From contig BBDJ01000052.1 in the NCBI GenBank assembly GCA_001312325.1, forward strand, positions 1-20,152: a stretch of DNA of 20,152 nt, given 5' to 3'. Source of the stretch: Lysinibacillus pakistanensis (GTDB lineage: Bacteria; Bacillota; Bacilli; Bacillales_A; Planococcaceae). Shown in pieces: positions 17,177 to 20,152 of the stretch. Made by a program: the position numbers and the translations under genes. The notes beneath the pieces are model-generated. The model was not told the origin of the DNA, did no database searches, and saw nothing but the letters and a program-made list of their open reading frames with translations. Every line of letters begins with the position of its first letter. The first letter of the stretch is position 1.

Positions 17177-17194
17177 TCTTAAATAATTCTTAAA
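17177..17194. promoter_or_regulatory. Heptamer direct repeat upstream of the vanZ operon
   Basis: TCTTAAA occurs at 17177-17183 and 17188-17194, 11 bp apart, the one-turn spacing typical of OmpR-family binding sites. On the - strand TTGTAA, 17 bases and TAAGAT, a weak sigma-A promoter, overlap it, about 90 bp upstream of the vanZ start. Confidence 0.3.
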
Positions 17195-17270
17195 TCAATT
17201 ACAAATAACAATTCAAAAACTCTATCATGAGAAACAACAGACAGTAAAACTCAACCTCTTTGAAGTACAG

Positions 17271-17438
17271 TTACTGAGATGACAATAGAAAAAAATTCTT
17301 CCTATACAGCCATGGTTGGTCAATTTTTACGTACTTTAAAAAGGCCTCGATTTCATTGCGGCTAAAATCTAGTGCACCAGCGAATGTTTGTGTATTTATT
17401 TCTTGTATATACGATACACCTTTAACTTTGCCATACAT
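17271..17438 (-). CDS. Short uncharacterised ORF, possibly a gene remnant
   Basis: The 55-residue frame begins MYGKVKGVSYIQEINTQTFA and continues through GALDFSRNEIEAFLKYVKIDQPW. The composition looks like a real soluble protein, unlike random AT-rich frames. There is no Shine-Dalgarno site before the ATG and an A8 run lies just upstream at 17443-17450, so it may be the surviving part of a longer gene. I do not recognise the family. The rest of 17091-17654 is AT-rich and holds nothing else I can support. Confidence 0.3.
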   Translation of the reverse strand: MYGKVKGVSYIQEINTQTFAGALDFSRNEIEAFLKYVKIDQPWLYRKNFFLLSSQ

Positions 17439-17654
17439 ATTGCAAAAAAAATGAAAAGTAATTTAGCAAATTGAACAGTTTAAAAATGAGCTTCATGTAG
17501 CGTAGGCAACAGTCATTAGATTTTACATGATGAAATAAGTATCTAACAGTAGTCATTTAAAGATATAATTTATTATATATGGACTATTTGGGGACTTTTT
17601 GAATATCGGAACGTATTAATAATTATAAATTAAACTTCTAAGGGGGGGGTGTTC

Positions 17655-18069
17655 ATGAAAAAATGGTCATCTTATTTTTGGAAATTAATTTGGGTTATTG
17701 GGTTATTTTTATTAACAATCATCAGTTATGATATTAAATATCAAATTAAAGTTATCTCAGCTACAACATATAGTATAGTTCCTGTTTTTTGGGCTAATTT
17801 TATTATTCTCTTTATGTGGGGTGTCTATTTATCACTTATTTTTATAAAAAAAATGGACCATTAAAATAAATTTGCCTTTACTTATTTGCGTATTCATTCC
17901 TTGTTTTCTCTTTTCGCTATATGTGCCATTAGCTACATTTTTGCCATTATCTTTACCCATAGGTGGTATATGGTTTAATAAAGCCATAAGTTCGAATTTC
18001 ATTGAAATGGTTGCAGGTTTAACATTCATGTTAAGTATTTTTAATAATTTAAAAAGCGAAAGTGAGTAA
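17655..18069 (+). CDS. Uncharacterised four-helix membrane protein (frameshifted)
   Basis: Reconstructed to 137 residues when A8 at 17846-17853 is read as A7 (LIFIKKWTIKINLPLLICV). There are four hydrophobic segments, at roughly 8-24, 41-65, 77-98 and 115-130, joined by short polar loops, and no known motif. The ATG at 17655 follows AGGGGGGGG (17641-17649) by 5 bases. An in-frame GTG at 17649 is less likely because it lies inside that ribosome site. TATAAT at 17564-17569 could be its -10 box, without a clear -35. It stands alone. Function unknown. Confidence 0.65.
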
Positions 18070-18204
18070 AACAGTTTGTATATGACTGCAATTAAACTAC
18101 ACTTGGAATTTGAGAAGTAGCTATCAAGTTGTTTATGACTTTTATTCAGCCACTTTTGATATGACGGATTTACTACTAGCATACAGCCTTTGAGGTTGAA
18201 TCTG

Positions 18205-18226
18205 AAGGACGTATTCTGTCCTTTTT
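18205..18226 (+). terminator. Small hairpin terminator, + strand
   Basis: The stem AAGGAC (18205-18210) with GTCCTT (18218-18223) and a 7-base loop is followed by TTT. It is 135 bp beyond the small membrane protein gene and probably ends its transcript. I see no gene between 18070 and 18204. Confidence 0.55.
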
Positions 18227-18268
18227 AACAAGATTCCTTCACAGGCTTTTTGTATACAAAAATGAAAA

Positions 18269-18312
18269 GGCTGTACCGCAAAGTCGATCTACATCTACTT
18301 TGCGGACAGCCC
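18269..18312 (-). terminator. Terminator of the DUF6509-like gene
   Basis: A long stem of about 15 bp (18269-18284 with 18297-18312, one mismatch) is followed on the - strand by TTTTCATTTTTG. The tail overlaps a perfect palindrome, TTTTTGTATACAAAAA, at about 18247-18262. Confidence 0.75.
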
Positions 18313-18330
18313 CCTCCTTTAAATGGAATA

Positions 18331-18621
18331 TTAAGCTTTTGCTAATTCCTCTTTGCAGAAGGCTAAAATTTCATTTAACTCTTCATCCTCTAATGCAAAA
18401 TCTAAATACTCGCCCTCTGCCTTTTCCATAATAAAGTAGTTTAAAATAAATAGCTCTTCACCTTTTTCAGCGATTAGTACTCGTATTTCAATACCTGCTT
18501 CGTGGTAAAGCTCATCTTCTTCGTCCACTTCCACGTCTAAAATAAACTCGTAACGCTTACCCTCAATTATGTTTGTTGGATCTAAAATTTCTTCCATTGA
18601 GAATTGTGTAATTTCCATCAT
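18331..18621 (-). CDS. DUF6509-like small acidic protein
   Basis: 96 residues, intact. It is strongly acidic, with no signal or membrane segment. It contains EGKRYEFILDVEVDEEDELY, then IEIRVLIAEKGEELFILNYFI, EYLDFALEDEELNEILAFCKEEL. The pattern matches my recollection of a small Bacillales family named DUF6509, function unknown; this is recall, not a search. AAGGAG lies 6 bases before the first of two ATGs. The promoter is TTGACC (18681-18676) with a 17-base spacer and AATATA (18658-18653). It is monocistronic with its own terminator. Confidence 0.7.
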   Translation of the reverse strand: MMEITQFSMEEILDPTNIIEGKRYEFILDVEVDEEDELYHEAGIEIRVLIAEKGEELFILNYFIMEKAEGEYLDFALEDEELNEILAFCKEELAKA

Positions 18622-18652
18622 ACTAGCTCCTTTATGTTAACCTGTTCTTTTA

Positions 18653-18681
18653 TATATTAAATCAAATTCAGCATGGGTCAA
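18653..18681 (-). promoter_or_regulatory. Sigma-A promoter of the DUF6509-like gene
   Basis: On the - strand TTGACC (18681-18676) and AATATA (18658-18653) are separated by 17 bases, 31 bases upstream of the start codon. Confidence 0.45.
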
Positions 18682-18776
18682 CTAGAAAACTCGTATACAC
18701 CTATCCTTAATTATGACACAATAAATTTAAAGAGATGCTTCTCTTACGGATACACTACATAAAAGGAGGCTTTTTC

Positions 18777-19963
18777 TTGAAGGAGCTATTATATTACCAA
18801 GACGTGATGCTGCGAGAATTTGATGCGACTGTTATCAGTAAAGGAACTGATGAAAATGGCCGAAACTTCATCGTGCTTTCAAATACTGCATTTTATCCAA
18901 CGGGTGGTGGACAACCACATGACACAGGGACAATAAATGGTATTGAGGTTAGTGATGTTGAAAAGGTGGGCGATGAAATACGACATTATATTCAGGGTGA
19001 CGTTTCCATTTTGAATGGAGACGTGCAAGGGCAATTAAATTGGCAACGGCGCTTTGATCATATGCAGCAACATGCAGGGCAGCATCTATTAACAGCAGCT
19101 TTTGTCGAGCTATTTAATCTACCAACTGTTAGCTTCCACTTAGGCAGTGAGCAGGTCACAATTGATTTAGCTGTGGATACAATTTCTGAAGACCAGCTTT
19201 TAGCAGCTGAAGCTCTTGCCAATGATATTATTTTAGAAAATCGTCCAATTGAAACGACGTGGATTACAGAAAATGAACTAGAGAATTATAATCTACGAAA
19301 AGATGTAGCCGTTACTGGAGATATTCGACTAGTGATTATTCCTAATTTTGATTATAACGGTTGTGGTGGGACACACCCAATCTCCACCGGACAAGTTAGC
19401 GCAATTAAAATTTTGGGCATTGAAAAAAATGAAGGGCAATATTCGTGTCTCCTTTGTTTGCGGTCAGCGGGTTTTAAAAGAGCTTGCCATGCGTAAAAAA
19501 AGTTCTAGCTGACGTGGCAAGACAGTTAAGTGTACCTGAAGCAGAAGCCGCTGCTGCACTTGCTAAAATTTTATCAGCGCAAAAAAATACGGAAAAGGCA
19601 CTTGCTCATGCAAAAGACGAGCTGCTCCAATTTGAAGCAAAGGCACTCATTTCCAATAACAACCACATGATCGCTGCTGCCTTTTCTAACCGTACGATGC
19701 AGGAGCTGCAAAAGCTAGCACGTATAATTGTTACTGAACAGAAAGATGCTATCGTACTTCTTGTCACTGAAAACGAAGACAAGCTACAGTTTGTTGCAGC
19801 AAGAGGTGCAGTAGCTGAAAGAAGTATGAAAGATATAGCTGCAAAGATTTTACCGCTCATAAATGGAAAAGGTGGCGGTAATGATCAAATGGTTCAGGGC
19901 GGTGGAGAGCAGTTAATCCCTACGGGGGAACTCCTTAAAGCCATGCAAGATGCGCTTATTTAA
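18777..19963 (+). CDS. Alanyl-tRNA editing protein AlaX-L (frameshifted)
   Basis: Reconstructed to 394 residues. This is a free-standing editing enzyme that hydrolyses mischarged Ser- or Gly-tRNA(Ala). The N-terminal part has TAFYPTGGGQPHDTG. The zinc site is formed by HAGQHLL (HxxxH) and CGGTH (CxxxH), and VSFVCGQRVL follows. A coiled-coil linker of about 60 residues leads to a DHHA1 domain ending GKGGGNDQMVQGGGEQ. The C-terminal domain marks the long (AlaX-L) type. A7 at 19423-19429 and A7 at 19495-19501 should each be A6 (GIEKMKGNIRVSF, AMRKKVLADVARQ). The start is TTG at 18777 with AAAGGAGG 7 bases upstream; the in-frame ATG at 18735 has no ribosome site. Confidence 0.9.
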
Positions 19964-19981
19964 CTTTTTAAAACATAAGAA

Positions 19982-20005
19982 GAGCTGTCTAATCAACGAC
20001 AGCTC
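19982..20005 (+). terminator. Hairpin after alaX-L, terminator without T tail
   Basis: The stem GAGCTGT (19982-19988) with ACAGCTC (19999-20005) is followed by CCATAG and then the third repeat copy, not by a T run. The element may have displaced the original tail. Termination here is therefore uncertain. Confidence 0.4.
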
Positions 20006-20009
20006 CCAT

Positions 20010-20152
20010 AGTGTTGAAAAACTAAATGGTCAAGGGACTCTTTGTGAATATTTAGTCAAAATGAAGGTGTTTTCCGTTCCAGGCTACTCGCTTTCCAGTG
20101 GGCGAGCGACGAGCCGCTTCCTGCGCTGACGCTCCGTGCAGGGTCTCGTCTG
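20010..20152. repeat. Dispersed intergenic repeat, left part (copy C)
   Basis: It starts GTGTTGAAAAACTAAATGG and follows 1685-1766 closely through GGCTACTCGCTTT. It then reads CCAGTGGGCGAGCGAC and a GC-richer arm ending GGTCTCGTCTG at the window edge, where copy A has the 36-bp array instead. It is cut off by the window end. It lies directly after the alaX-L hairpin. Confidence 0.8.

Noticed and set aside
17832..18182. 116-residue - strand open frame
   Set aside because: Mostly the complement of the small membrane protein gene; the part beyond it (18070-18182) has no ribosome site or recognisable motif.
952..19501. Programmed frameshifting or phase variation at poly-A/T runs
   Set aside because: The runs occur in housekeeping and unrelated genes alike, at random places in the protein, and without slippery-site or pseudoknot context. 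A common sequence error is simpler.
1..20152. Phage, plasmid, transposase, toxin-antitoxin or restriction genes
   Set aside because: No such protein families were recognised in any corrected frame. The only mobile-type sequence is the non-coding repeat.

Overview
The window looks like chromosome from an AT-rich Bacillaceae/Planococcaceae relative, most like Lysinibacillus. This is inferred from Bacillus-type protein families (a YvbH-like PH protein, YxeA, a BceAB-type transporter, a VanZ-RDD protein, a DUF6509-like protein, AlaX-L), G-rich Shine-Dalgarno sites and typical hairpin terminators. No database search was possible, so all product names rest on recalled family motifs.

Layout. 1-180: right part of a dispersed repeat, then a terminator. 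345-1671 (+): promoter, palindrome and an alpha-methylacyl-CoA racemase-like class III CoA-transferase. 1685-2047: a complete MITE-like copy of the repeat with a 36-bp tandem array inside it. 2091-3578 (-): a 494-residue protein I do not recognise. 3726-3989 (-): a probable structured RNA or leader. 4038-6155 (-): an HPP membrane protein and an acetamidase/formamidase. 6234-8552 (-): an ECF sigma factor, its DUF4179 anti-sigma partner and a YvbH-like PH-domain protein. 8779-10888 (+): an OmpR-family two-component system. It converges on 10905-13892 (-), a BceAB-type ABC transporter plus YxeA. 14099-17090 (-): a coupled VanZ-RDD, CoA-disulfide reductase and glutathione peroxidase operon. 17655-18069 (+): a small membrane protein. 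18331-18621 (-): a DUF6509-like protein. 18777-19963 (+): AlaX-L. 20010-20152: left part of a third repeat copy.

How the genes fit together. There are two envelope-sensing modules side by side. In the first, the sigma operon and the yvbH-like gene carry matching ECF-type promoters (TTGA-R-A-S, 17 bp, CG-W-W-A), so the PH protein is probably a target of the neighbouring sigma factor. In the second, the promoter of the ABC transporter has no good -35 box but has three contiguous 10-11 bp half-sites there, which suggests activation by the adjacent response regulator. The vanZ/cdr/gpx operon would handle membrane and thiol/peroxide stress.

Sequence quality. Nearly every gene that contains an A/T run of 7 or more is frameshifted at that run. 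Shortening the run by one or two bases restores a normal family-length protein each time. Genes without such runs are intact. I therefore treat these genes as real single CDSs with homopolymer length errors, not as decayed genes. Coordinates given are those of the reconstructed genes.
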